A stretch of DNA of 5,239 nucleotides from VMFP01 sp964630025 (GCA_964630025.1 CAZVRG010000050.1:1-5239), one strand, 5' to 3'. Positions 1-5,239 are shown, counted from the stretch's first letter. Notes: a model not told the origin generated them from the sequence alone. Program-made: numbers and translations.

Positions 1-84
1 GTCCGCGAACGCTTTTCGTGGGAGACGCGGGCGGAAGAAACGCTAAAAAATCTCTCTACAATCCGAGAAAGATGGCGGGAATGA
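1..84 (+). CDS. C-terminal end of a glycosyltransferase, probably GT4 family (partial)
   Basis: The plus strand is open from base 1 to a TGA at 82-84, giving 27 residues that start VRERFSWETRAEETLKNL. The pattern R-F-S-W-E-x-x-A-E-x-T-L is the familiar last helix of GT4 (GT-B fold) glycosyltransferases, which transfer a sugar from a nucleotide-sugar donor to a lipid-linked or glycan acceptor in the cytoplasm. Everything catalytic lies left of the window, so donor and acceptor cannot be inferred. The end overlaps the convergent small membrane protein gene by 29 bp. A second GT4 gene lies at the right edge, so the locus is rich in glycosyltransferases. The call rests on a short motif. A chance open frame of this length is possible, but the motif match makes it unlikely. 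Confidence 0.72.
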   Translation, partial: VRERFSWETRAEETLKNLSTIRERWRE

Positions 85-403
85 AAAATAGTGCAAGAGC
101 GACAATTTGCAGTATGAGAGGAATCAAAATAAAAGCAGGTCCTCCTCGGAGATTCTTCCGAATTCTGTAGACACCAGCGGCGTATGAACTCACAATCAAA
201 GATGTAAAGAAAAGAGAGATCAGTAGGGCCATCATCGTTGCTGTATCAAGTCCCTTTATCAAGTACGTGAGGAAAGAATATAAAAGCAAAAGAACATTCA
301 AAATGATGCCAACAATGGCAACAATCACTAAAACGCGCCGTCCAAGGTATTGTTGCCCGACATTCACGCTTTCAACATTGTTTACCTCTGGAAGGTTTTC
401 CAC
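56..403 (-). CDS. Small three-helix membrane protein of unknown function
   Basis: This encodes 115 residues starting at a GTG (401-403) and ending at a TAG (56-58). An in-frame TAG lies ten codons upstream of the GTG, so the start cannot move far out. I see no convincing Shine-Dalgarno sequence before it. The first 23 residues are polar. Three hydrophobic segments follow, at about 24-49, 56-79 and 89-115, with a basic loop (RIRKNLR, about 80-86) between the second and third. By the positive-inside rule that loop is probably cytoplasmic. The third helix runs to the C-terminus. I do not recognise the family. The gene follows the 624-residue membrane protein by 29 bp on the same strand and may be co-transcribed with it. 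Its DNA is visibly richer in A and T than its neighbours, only partly explained by hydrophobic codons. Its 3' end overlaps the convergent glycosyltransferase end. Confidence 0.75.
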   Translation of the reverse strand: MENLPEVNNVESVNVGQQYLGRRVLVIVAIVGIILNVLLLLYSFLTYLIKGLDTATMMALLISLFFTSLIVSSYAAGVYRIRKNLRGGPAFILIPLILQIVALALFFIPAIFLGL

Positions 404-432
404 ACTTTTAGCGTACCACAGTTGAATCTAGA

Positions 433-2307
433 TCAATCCACAGATTGAGAAATCGTGCGGATTGTGACTGCACCGGAAGAAAACGCCCGCGTACCTTCCT
501 GCGGACACTGGAGAATTTCCGGGCCGCAGAAGAGATATGTGCCGCCGGGGATTTTTTCACCATCTTCCGCGCTGAAAAACTTTTGGACACGCGCGAGCGT
601 TGCATCCTCTGGTGAGAGCCAATATTCGCTGCGTAGCTGCGCGCGACCGGTGAACGCCGGGAGTGCGAGTGGTGAGACGATATCATTTTCGAACACGCTT
701 TCGGTTGCACGAAGGATGGTCGCCGTCGGTGGTAATTCTTGGCGTATCCATGCAAATGCAGCGAGTTCATCGGCAGAAATCACGGACGGCGGTTTGCGTA
801 CAAGAATATCGAGTGTCCCCGCAACGGATGCGACAGTTGGAAGCAGCAGGCCGAATACGGTGACGAAACTACCGCCCCAGAGAAGCACTTGCTCGGCGAA
901 TGTGTGTTCCACATGGCGCGTTTCCCGCCACCACCAATCGCTTATGCGTTGAAGAAGCGGAATCAGCGCCGGCCAGCCGATCAGAACAAGAAGAAAGAGA
1001 AAGCGCGGAGAGTTTTCCGCGATGATGTCGCGCTCGGAAAATACGAGCGTCACAAAGGCAAGCAGCGGCAATGATATTGCTGCGCCAAGCAGTGTCGGCG
1101 AGCGATGCAGCCACTTTGTGTCCCACAATGCCCAAAGCGCAAGAAGCGCGGGAAGAAGCGCAATCATAAATTGCGGCGCCGCCGTGTACGCAACGTTCAG
1201 CTTCCCAATCGCTCCGGCGCCCGGCGGAAATGCAAAAAAGAGAAACAGGAGTATGGCAGAGCCGATGAGCCCCGAGACGCGATCGCGCAGCGGCCATCCG
1301 CGATTGAAGCATTGAAGGGCGTTTGATCCAACCGCAATGGCGACTGCCGCAGTGCCGAGCACCGCGTTGCTGAATAACAGCACAATCGCAAGGAGACCGA
1401 TGCCCCATCGAAGCATGCGACGCTCTGCGGCATTTCCGGTTTGGTCGCGCAGCACAAGCAGTCCGACAAGCAGAAAAAGCAACCCGGTAAGAAACGTATG
1501 TGACTGCGGATAGGTAAAGCTCTCCCATGTCGCTGCAAGCGCGGCGAAAAAGATGACCCCTGCCCACCACGGAACATGTTCTCGCTTGATCAATAGTTGT
1601 ACCAAAAGCGCACCAACTGCCGCAGTGCCAATCAGTACCGGAATCATCAGCCACCACGCATCACGCGTAATATCGCCGCCCGTAGCAGTCATGATGTCAG
1701 CCAACGCACGATGCAGGAGTGTGGGATATTCCAGCGGCCCGTTGCCCGCAAACGGATTCTCGCGAAGGAGCCCTGTTCCCTGTCCCCTGCTCTCTGTTGC
1801 CTTCGTCAACGCAAACAGCGTCATCGTATCCCCGTTGACAAATCCGCGGGCATGAAATTCTTCGTTCCCGTCTGCAAGAGGAACGTACCCATTCCGACTG
1901 TTTACAGCGGCAATGCTTCCAAACATGACAAGCGCTACGCCAAGGAACGCGATATCCGCACGGACAAACGGTAGAATGGTCCGCGCAAATCGGAAACGCC
2001 ACAGCAAGAGTGCGGACATCACGCCGAGCACCGCACAGAACATGCCAAAACTTGTTGCGAAAGAGATGCTGCCCAACACAGGAAAGACCGCGCGAACGAG
2101 TGCGTGCAGAAGAAGCGTGCCGGTACCAAATGAGAGGCTTGTGCCAATCCACAGGAGCACGCTCATTTCGGGAATGAATAGCAGCGCGAGAGCGGCACCT
2201 ACGCCAAGAGCCGCAACCGTAATGCCGATTGCGGGACCGAACAAGAGCCCCGCAAGCGGAACGCCTACCCCCACAAGAAGTGCGATACCCGACACAGGAA
2301 AACGCAT
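433..2307 (-). CDS. Polytopic membrane protein, GT-C-like putative glycosyltransferase
   Basis: This is a 624-residue integral membrane protein with an ATG start at 2305-2307 and a TGA at 433-435. Hydrophobic helices lie near residues 5-44 (a pair), 48-70, 78-103 and 116-134, with about nine more between 216 and 496. A large loop at about 135-215 carries acidic residues (DGNEE at 146-150, NGD at 158-160), as in the first catalytic loop of GT-C glycosyltransferases. Residues 500-624 form a soluble tail that opens with a segment like ISADELAAFAWIRQELPP, a form often seen at the C-terminal domain of such enzymes. It also has two cysteines, 594 and 601. GT-C enzymes transfer sugars from polyprenyl-phosphate carriers on the outer membrane face. 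The assignment comes from architecture and neighbours, not from a decisive motif; a flippase or polymerase-like protein is the alternative. An AGG lies only two bases from the ATG, so ribosome binding is poor or the mRNA is leaderless. A heptanucleotide repeat interrupts the large loop. Confidence 0.85.
   Translation of the reverse strand: MRFPVSGIALLVGVGVPLAGLLFGPAIGITVAALGVGAALALLFIPEMSVLLWIGTSLSFGTGTLLLHALVRAVFPVLGSISFATSFGMFCAVLGVMSALLLWRFRFARTILPFVRADIAFLGVALVMFGSIAAVNSRNGYVPLADGNEEFHARGFVNGDTMTLFALTKATESRGQGTGLLRENPFAGNGPLEYPTLLHRALADIMTATGGDITRDAWWLMIPVLIGTAAVGALLVQLLIKREHVPWWAGVIFFAALAATWESFTYPQSHTFLTGLLFLLVGLLVLRDQTGNAAERRMLRWGIGLLAIVLLFSNAVLGTAAVAIAVGSNALQCFNRGWPLRDRVSGLIGSAILLFLFFAFPPGAGAIGKLNVAYTAAPQFMIALLPALLALWALWDTKWLHRSPTLLGAAISLPLLAFVTLVFSERDIIAENSPRFLFLLVLIGWPALIPLLQRISDWWWRETRHVEHTFAEQVLLWGGSFVTVFGLLLPTVASVAGTLDILVRKPPSVISADELAAFAWIRQELPPTATILRATESVFENDIVSPLALPAFTGRAQLRSEYWLSPEDATLARVQKFFSAEDGEKIPGGTYLFCGPEILQCPQEGTRAFSSGAVTIRTISQSVD
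1771..1798. repeat. Degenerate heptanucleotide tandem repeat inside a coding region
   Basis: Four consecutive 7-mers on the plus strand read CCCTGTT, CCCTGTC, CCCTGCT and CTCTGTT. They encode about residues 170-179 of the membrane protein (ATESRGQGTG), in its large presumed extracytoplasmic loop. This low-complexity polar stretch separates two more ordinary segments of the loop. Similar CCCTGTT-type arrays are known as short tandem repeats in some bacterial genomes. A 7-bp unit shifts the frame unless three copies change together, so copy-number slippage could switch the gene off. Confidence 0.6.
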
Positions 2308-2313
2308 GTCCTA

Positions 2314-2322
2314 TTGATAGCA
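2314..2322 (-). promoter_or_regulatory. Candidate extended -10 element for the 624-residue gene
   Basis: On the minus strand the sequence reads TGC-TATCAA, an extended -10 (TGn) followed by a hexamer matching TATAAT at four of six positions. No recognisable -35 lies at the right distance, because that space is taken by the upstream terminator hairpin. A start about seven bases downstream would fall on the ATG itself, giving a leaderless mRNA, which would fit the lack of a usable ribosome binding site. This is weak evidence. Confidence 0.22.
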
Positions 2323-2331
2323 TGACGTATG

Positions 2332-2360
2332 AAAAATCGCAGGAACATCGTTCCTGCGAT
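2332..2360 (-). terminator. Rho-independent terminator of the TIGR02996 gene
   Basis: A perfect 11-bp inverted repeat (2336-2346 against 2350-2360) has a 3-base loop. On the minus strand the stem is followed by a run of Ts ending at 2332; the run includes the last stem base. It begins 9 bp past the TAG of the TIGR02996 gene and ends 24 bp before the ATG of the next minus-strand gene. The stem is GC-rich in its middle (CGCAGGAAC). The structure is asymmetric, with no T-run on the plus-strand side, so it should act on minus-strand transcripts only. Confidence 0.85.
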
Positions 2361-2369
2361 GCGTGAACT

Positions 2370-3116
2370 CTATATCGGCGTAGCGGCAAATCGCACCGTG
2401 TCACGTTCGTGTGCGAGACGTACAAGTCCGTCAGATCTGATGTACCCGCTTCCGCTCAACACCCGAATCCGCTCACTTCCGTACAATACGGGAGATGCAC
2501 TGCCTGAAAGATCCCTGGGGAGCGGTACACGCGATCCGATCGCACAGATAGTGACGGCGCGCTGAACGTGCGGATACCGCGCCCCGAAGGCGAGCAGCCC
2601 GCGAATTGTCACCGGCCGCAGACCGACTTGCAGCATGCGTTCAATGAGCGCCGTGTGATCACGGAAGTCCGCAAAATAGCGGACGAGAGCGATCTGGTTG
2701 CACCCGACATCTTGCATACTGAACGGAAATCGCCGTGCAGTGACATCAATCACTTCATCATAATGTCCAGCGTGTATCATTCCGCGGAACCCCCGGCGCG
2801 GATCCACCACAATCGGCCAGAAAATGGACCCGCGGTGGAAATCAAACGCGAGCGCTCCCTCCTGCAAAGCCGCCACTGCAACGCGAAGATCTTCCGCGGC
2901 CCACTGCCGCCCATATCTTCGAATCAGAAACCGTACGCGCTGGTGAAGATTCTGCAGACTATCGCTATCCTCTTGCGCAAGCATGCACTGAAGCCTGTAG
3001 AGCTCCGCGCGCGGATCCCCGTGCTCCTCCAGCCAGTCGGCATACACAAGTCGCGGCCCGTCATCATACGGACGCTCATTGATACTCGCAAGAAACGGTC
3101 TCTGCTCGCAGGCCAT
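2370..3116 (-). CDS. TIGR02996 domain-containing protein
   Basis: This encodes 248 residues from an ATG at 3114-3116 to a TAG at 2370-2372. Residues about 7-45 match the TIGR02996 domain, with its core DDGPRLVYADWLEEHGDPRA. That domain normally sits at the very N-terminus and is known as a companion of repeat-rich proteins in Planctomycetes and Myxococcota; its biochemical role is not established. Residues 46-248 are a mixed helical region without membrane segments or a recognised enzyme motif; a DPRRGF segment (105-110) resembles the RRGF stretch often found after this domain. The frame is open back to an ATG at 3219-3221, but the chosen start has a GAGG five bases upstream, lies about 40 bases behind a good promoter and places the domain at the N-terminus. 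The longer form would begin upstream of that promoter. It is a single-gene unit by its own promoter and terminator, cytoplasmic, of unknown function. Confidence 0.85.
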   Translation of the reverse strand: MACEQRPFLASINERPYDDGPRLVYADWLEEHGDPRAELYRLQCMLAQEDSDSLQNLHQRVRFLIRRYGRQWAAEDLRVAVAALQEGALAFDFHRGSIFWPIVVDPRRGFRGMIHAGHYDEVIDVTARRFPFSMQDVGCNQIALVRYFADFRDHTALIERMLQVGLRPVTIRGLLAFGARYPHVQRAVTICAIGSRVPLPRDLSGSASPVLYGSERIRVLSGSGYIRSDGLVRLAHERDTVRFAATPI

Positions 3117-3121
3117 GCGTG

Positions 3122-3125
3122 CCTC
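3122..3125 (-). promoter_or_regulatory. Ribosome binding site deciding the TIGR02996 gene start
   Basis: GAGG on the minus strand lies five bases before the ATG at 3114-3116. The alternative upstream ATG (3219-3221) has no purine-rich site at usable distance, so this element selects the 248-residue form. Confidence 0.7.
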
Positions 3126-3162
3126 GCTTTCGTTTGTTGTGGAGAGAACAGAAACGACGGTA

Positions 3163-3191
3163 ACGATAGAAACCGACAGAGGTTTTGTCAA
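3163..3191 (-). promoter_or_regulatory. Sigma70-type promoter for the TIGR02996 gene
   Basis: The minus strand has TTGACA (3186-3191), a perfect -35, then exactly 17 bp, then TATCGT (3163-3168), which matches the -10 consensus at four of six positions including the first TA and last T. The predicted start, near 3156, gives a leader of about 40 bases ending in a GAGG site and the ATG at 3116. Position, spacing and start codon agree with each other. Confidence 0.72.
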
Positions 3192-3195
3192 GCGT

Positions 3196-3209
3196 AGAGA
3201 GCCCTCTCT
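3196..3209. repeat. Small dyad (possible operator) next to the -35 element
   Basis: AGAGAG-CC-CTCTCT forms a perfect 6-bp inverted repeat with a 2-base centre. It lies four bases upstream of the minus-strand -35 element, within the divergent intergenic region shared with the GT2 gene. A regulator bound here could affect either direction. The dyad is short and simple in composition, so it may be fortuitous. Confidence 0.3.
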
Positions 3210-3297
3210 TTCGCGGTGCATCAGACGCGAGCAGTGTCCTCATGGTATCTTGCCAGAGAGTCGGATTCATGGTTTCCTTACTCTTTCGCATTTTGTT

Positions 3298-4020
3298 GTG
3301 ACCATTTCCCTGATCATCCCCGCCTACAACGAAGAAGAGCGCCTGCCTGCGTTCTTGGAAAGCCTCGCGCGATTTCATCAGATATCCAAGATGACGATCG
3401 CTGAAGTGCTCGTGGTTGATGACGGATCGTCGGACCAGACTTCGACGGTCGCGGCGAAATTTTCCGGTCGTCTTCCGTTGCGCGTGATCCGCTTGCCGCG
3501 CAATCGCGGAAAAGGCGCCGCGGTGCAAACCGGCGTGGAAGAAAGCCGCGGTGACGCAATCATCTTTATGGACGCTGACGGCGCAACGGGACCGGAAGAA
3601 CTGCCGAAACTCCTTGCCGGACTGGAGCGGAAGCCCATTGCAGTCGGGAACCGATGGATGCGGGGGAGCATTGTTGCAGATCGCGAAATCCTTCGCGCAT
3701 TCAGCGGGTGGGTATACCGAACATACATGGGGTTTTTTGGACTCGCAGGCGTCGACACTATGTGCGGTTTTAAAGGCTTTCATCGGGATGCTGCGAAGAG
3801 GTTGTTTTCTTCTCTCACTGAAGAACGCTGGCTGTTTGATACGGAAGTCATGCTGCGCGCGCGGCGACACGGCATGCCGATTGAGAATGTCCCCATCTCG
3901 TGGACATCGAAGCACGGATCGAAGCTGAAATTTTCCGCGCTCATGCGTTCCGCCTTTCAGATTCCGATCGTTGCGTTCCGCGTCGCTCGAGAGCCTCGTA
4001 CCTCGCGGTCTGCTGCATGA
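3298..4020 (+). CDS. GT2 glycosyltransferase, polyprenyl-phosphate hexose synthase-like (DPM/DPG type)
   Basis: The predicted 240-residue protein is a family 2 glycosyltransferase (GT-A fold). In order: MTISLIIPAYNEEERLP at 1-17, VVDDGSSDQT at 39-48, NRGKG at 69-73, the metal-binding DADG at 92-95, GNRW at 117-120, DTMCGFKGF at 153-161, FDTEVMLRARR at 180-190 and SWTSKHGSKLK at 201-211. The DTxCGFK and W..xGSK elements are typical of dolichyl-phosphate glucose/mannose synthase-like enzymes, which load a hexose from a nucleotide sugar onto a polyprenyl phosphate. No C-terminal membrane helices follow, so it probably works at the membrane surface. The frame stays open to a TTG at 3079, but that stretch is antisense to the TIGR02996 gene; the GTG at 3298 puts the start right at the conserved first strand. 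No ribosome binding site is evident there. It overlaps the next gene by an ATGA junction. Confidence 0.9.
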   Translation: MTISLIIPAYNEEERLPAFLESLARFHQISKMTIAEVLVVDDGSSDQTSTVAAKFSGRLPLRVIRLPRNRGKGAAVQTGVEESRGDAIIFMDADGATGPEELPKLLAGLERKPIAVGNRWMRGSIVADREILRAFSGWVYRTYMGFFGLAGVDTMCGFKGFHRDAAKRLFSSLTEERWLFDTEVMLRARRHGMPIENVPISWTSKHGSKLKFSALMRSAFQIPIVAFRVAREPRTSRSAA

Positions 4021-5239
4021 AGGTGCTATTTGTTTCTGCGCTTCCGCCGGAGCGCTCGAGTATGGTGGGACGGATTCTGCCGCTCGCGGAGGAAGTCGGC
4101 GCGGCCGGTCACACCGTTGATGTTCTTACACTGTCCGGCAGTGAGCAGTCGCCGTACACGACCGAAGCGCACTACGGCGAACATGTAACCCTGCGTACGG
4201 TTGGTCCGTCGTTGCGGGCCACGCAAGCGGCACAGGCAGGTTTCTTCACAACCGTGAAGCGGTTTTTCGCGGGACGTACCGCGTTGTTCAACGCCCTCAC
4301 GCAATACTCGGCAGACATCATTGTTCTTGCGAAACCGCAGTTGCAAAATACGTCGCCCGTATTGGCCATCGCACAAGAACGAGGCATCCCTCTTCTTCTG
4401 GATGTGGATGACGACGAGGTGCGTTCATCACGCATTCCGATCGTGCTCCGCGGATATGTGGCGGGATTGGAGGCACGCGCCATTCGCGCAGCGGCTGCTG
4501 TTACCGCAGCATCTCCCGCGTTGGTGGAACACGTGCGTGAACATCGCCCCGATGTACGGACAGAACTGTTTCCAACAGGCATCCGTATTCCTTCGGTGAT
4601 CCGGCAGGCACGCCTGCGGGAACATCTGCATCTCTCGCCGGATGCAAAAATTCTTCTGTACGTTGGCAGTCTTTCCATTTCTTCCGGGCACCGCGTCGAT
4701 CTGTTACTGGAAGCGTTTTCGGAACTTGTTCAATCGTCACCTGATGTGCATCTTGTCCTCGCCGGTGACGGCATAGACGCAGAGAAGCTGCGTACCATGG
4801 CCCATACCCTATTTCCGGGTTCCCACGCGAACGGGAATGTTCGCGTGGGTGGGTACCCCATACCCGAGCGTATCCACTTCCTCGGCCGCTTCACGCCGCC
4901 GGAAGATATCGCTCTTGCACGAGAAGCGAACCTTCTTGTCGATCCGGTTGATCACAACCCCGCAAACATTGCAAAGTCATCCCACCGCGTTCTTCTCGCG
5001 CTGGCGACGGGGACACCGATCATCGCGGGGAACATTGGCATTCGTCCGATCTTGCTGCCACCCGCACTGCATCGGATGTGTCTCTACGACCCGCATACGC
5101 GGGGTAGTCTTCACGACGCGATCGTTCGCTCCCTCAACGATGGAACCATGCGCCTGCACTTCCAACAGCAAACCGTGGGACGTGTTGACCAATGGACGTG
5201 GCCGATGTTGCGACGGAAATTCGTGCAGATGCTCGAGTC
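4017..5239 (+). CDS. GT4 family glycosyltransferase, incomplete at the right edge
   Basis: The frame opens at ATG 4017-4019, overlapping the GT2 stop as ATGA, and runs 407 codons to the window edge without a stop. It has GT-B features. The N-terminal Rossmann start is MKVLFVSALPPERSS. LLLDVDDDEV lies at 127-136. The second domain opens with ILLYVGSLSISSGHRVDLLL at 212-231, followed by LVLAGDG at 246-252, IHFLGRF at 286-292 and LALATGTPII at 327-336. Such enzymes transfer sugar from a nucleotide donor to a glycan or lipid acceptor in the cytoplasm. Two oddities: the region normally holding EX7E reads NIAKSSHRVLL, with Ala319 and Leu327 at the two glutamate positions; and residues about 266-281 are an insertion that coincides with a palindrome. 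The start lacks a good ribosome binding site, so translation is probably coupled to the GT2 gene. Only a short C-terminal piece should be missing. Confidence 0.88.
   Translation, partial: MKVLFVSALPPERSSMVGRILPLAEEVGAAGHTVDVLTLSGSEQSPYTTEAHYGEHVTLRTVGPSLRATQAAQAGFFTTVKRFFAGRTALFNALTQYSADIIVLAKPQLQNTSPVLAIAQERGIPLLLDVDDDEVRSSRIPIVLRGYVAGLEARAIRAAAAVTAASPALVEHVREHRPDVRTELFPTGIRIPSVIRQARLREHLHLSPDAKILLYVGSLSISSGHRVDLLLEAFSELVQSSPDVHLVLAGDGIDAEKLRTMAHTLFPGSHANGNVRVGGYPIPERIHFLGRFTPPEDIALAREANLLVDPVDHNPANIAKSSHRVLLALATGTPIIAGNIGIRPILLPPALHRMCLYDPHTRGSLHDAIVRSLNDGTMRLHFQQQTVGRVDQWTWPMLRRKFVQMLE
4801..4865. repeat. Palindrome flanked by 9-bp direct repeats within the GT4 gene
   Basis: A perfect 11-bp inverted repeat (CCCACGCGAAC at 4822-4832, GTTCGCGTGGG at 4839-4849) has a 6-base loop. 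It lies between two copies of CCCATACCC at 4801-4809 and 4857-4865. There is no T-run, so it is not a terminator. It encodes about residues 269-278 and adjoins the part of the protein that is about 15 residues longer than usual between the GDG and FLG motifs. It resembles a small palindromic element settled inside a gene. Confidence 0.55.

Noticed and set aside
44..72. Weak hairpin followed by six Ts at the end of the 115-residue gene (minus strand)
   Set aside because: The stem is about six pairs including a wobble, A/T-rich, with an eight-base loop; too weak to call a terminator.
433..448. Six-bp inverted repeat TCAATC/GATTGA at the stop of the 624-residue gene
   Set aside because: It is short, AT-rich and without a T-run; not a credible terminator.
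1572..1581. Perfect 10-bp palindrome GAACATGTTC in the membrane protein gene
   Set aside because: It is inside a coding helix region with no promoter nearby; likely chance.
869..1657. Long minus-strand frame (262 codons) within the membrane protein gene
   Set aside because: It is a shadow of the 624-residue gene in another frame; its Arg/Cys/Ser-rich product has no coherent domain.
2568..3197. Plus-strand frame of 209 codons opposite the TIGR02996 gene
   Set aside because: It is antisense to a gene with a recognised domain, promoter and terminator, and its translation shows no family features.
3117..3221. N-terminal extension of the TIGR02996 protein to the ATG at 3219-3221
   Set aside because: The extension starts upstream of the predicted promoter, has no ribosome binding site and would move the domain from its usual N-terminal place. 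Its mildly hydrophobic stretch is not a convincing signal peptide.
3076..3270. Minus-strand frame of 64 codons from an ATG at 3268-3270 with AAGGA just upstream
   Set aside because: It crosses the TIGR02996 promoter and the start of that gene in another frame, and its basic, low-complexity sequence resembles no family. The ribosome-site match is probably chance.
3079..3297. N-terminal extension of the GT2 protein back to a TTG at 3079
   Set aside because: It is antisense to the TIGR02996 gene and adds about 73 residues before the conserved first strand of the GT2 fold, without homology.
4604..4617. Inverted repeat GCAGGC-AC-GCCTGC in the GT4 gene
   Set aside because: Six pairs with a two-base loop is common by chance in GC-rich coding DNA, and it has no direct-repeat flanks like the palindrome at 4822-4849.
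4172..4678. Minus-strand frame of 168 codons opposite the GT4 gene
   Set aside because: The Arg/Ala/Ser-rich translation is typical of the antisense of a GC-rich gene; the plus-strand frame carries clear GT4 motifs.

Overview
The window is a bacterial chromosomal segment that looks like part of a cell-envelope glycan locus. It holds six protein genes, two of them cut by the window edges, with almost no non-coding space. I see no rRNA, tRNA, CRISPR array, insertion sequence or phage gene. Taxonomy is uncertain. The moderately high GC, compact layout and mixed GT2, GT4 and polytopic envelope genes, with a TIGR02996-type protein among them, would suit a Peribacteria/Peregrinibacteria-like Patescibacterium. 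TIGR02996 proteins are best known from Planctomycetes and Myxococcota, so those groups cannot be excluded from sequence alone.

Layout. Bases 1-84 (+) are the last 27 codons of a glycosyltransferase, probably GT4. This gene end converges on, and overlaps by 29 bp, a small AT-rich three-helix membrane protein gene (56-403, -). Upstream of that, on the same strand and 29 bp away, is a 624-residue polytopic membrane protein (433-2307, -). It has the architecture of a GT-C membrane glycosyltransferase: many helices, a large early extracytoplasmic loop and a soluble C-terminal domain. Next comes a TIGR02996 N-terminal-domain protein (2370-3116, -). It is framed by its own signals: a near-consensus promoter and ribosome binding site in front, and a perfect 11-bp hairpin with a T-run behind. 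A 181-bp divergent intergenic region separates it from a plus-strand pair. That pair is a GT2 polyprenyl-phosphate-hexose synthase-like enzyme (3298-4020) and a GT4 glycosyltransferase (4017 to the window end, incomplete), joined by an ATGA stop/start overlap.

How the genes may work together (inference). A DPM/DPG-type GT2 makes a lipid-phosphate-linked sugar on the cytoplasmic face. GT-C enzymes use such donors on the outer face. GT4 enzymes build the acceptor glycan from nucleotide sugars. The set therefore fits assembly of a surface polysaccharide or a glycosylated envelope component. The TIGR02996 protein has no evident role in this and appears to be an independent transcription unit.

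Most notable points: a perfect palindrome flanked by a 9-bp direct repeat inside the GT4 reading frame, coinciding with about 15 extra residues; loss of both glutamates of the usual GT4 EX7E motif in the same protein; a degenerate heptanucleotide tandem repeat inside the GT-C-like gene; and a terminator placed only 24 bp in front of the next gene. No clearly new system is visible.
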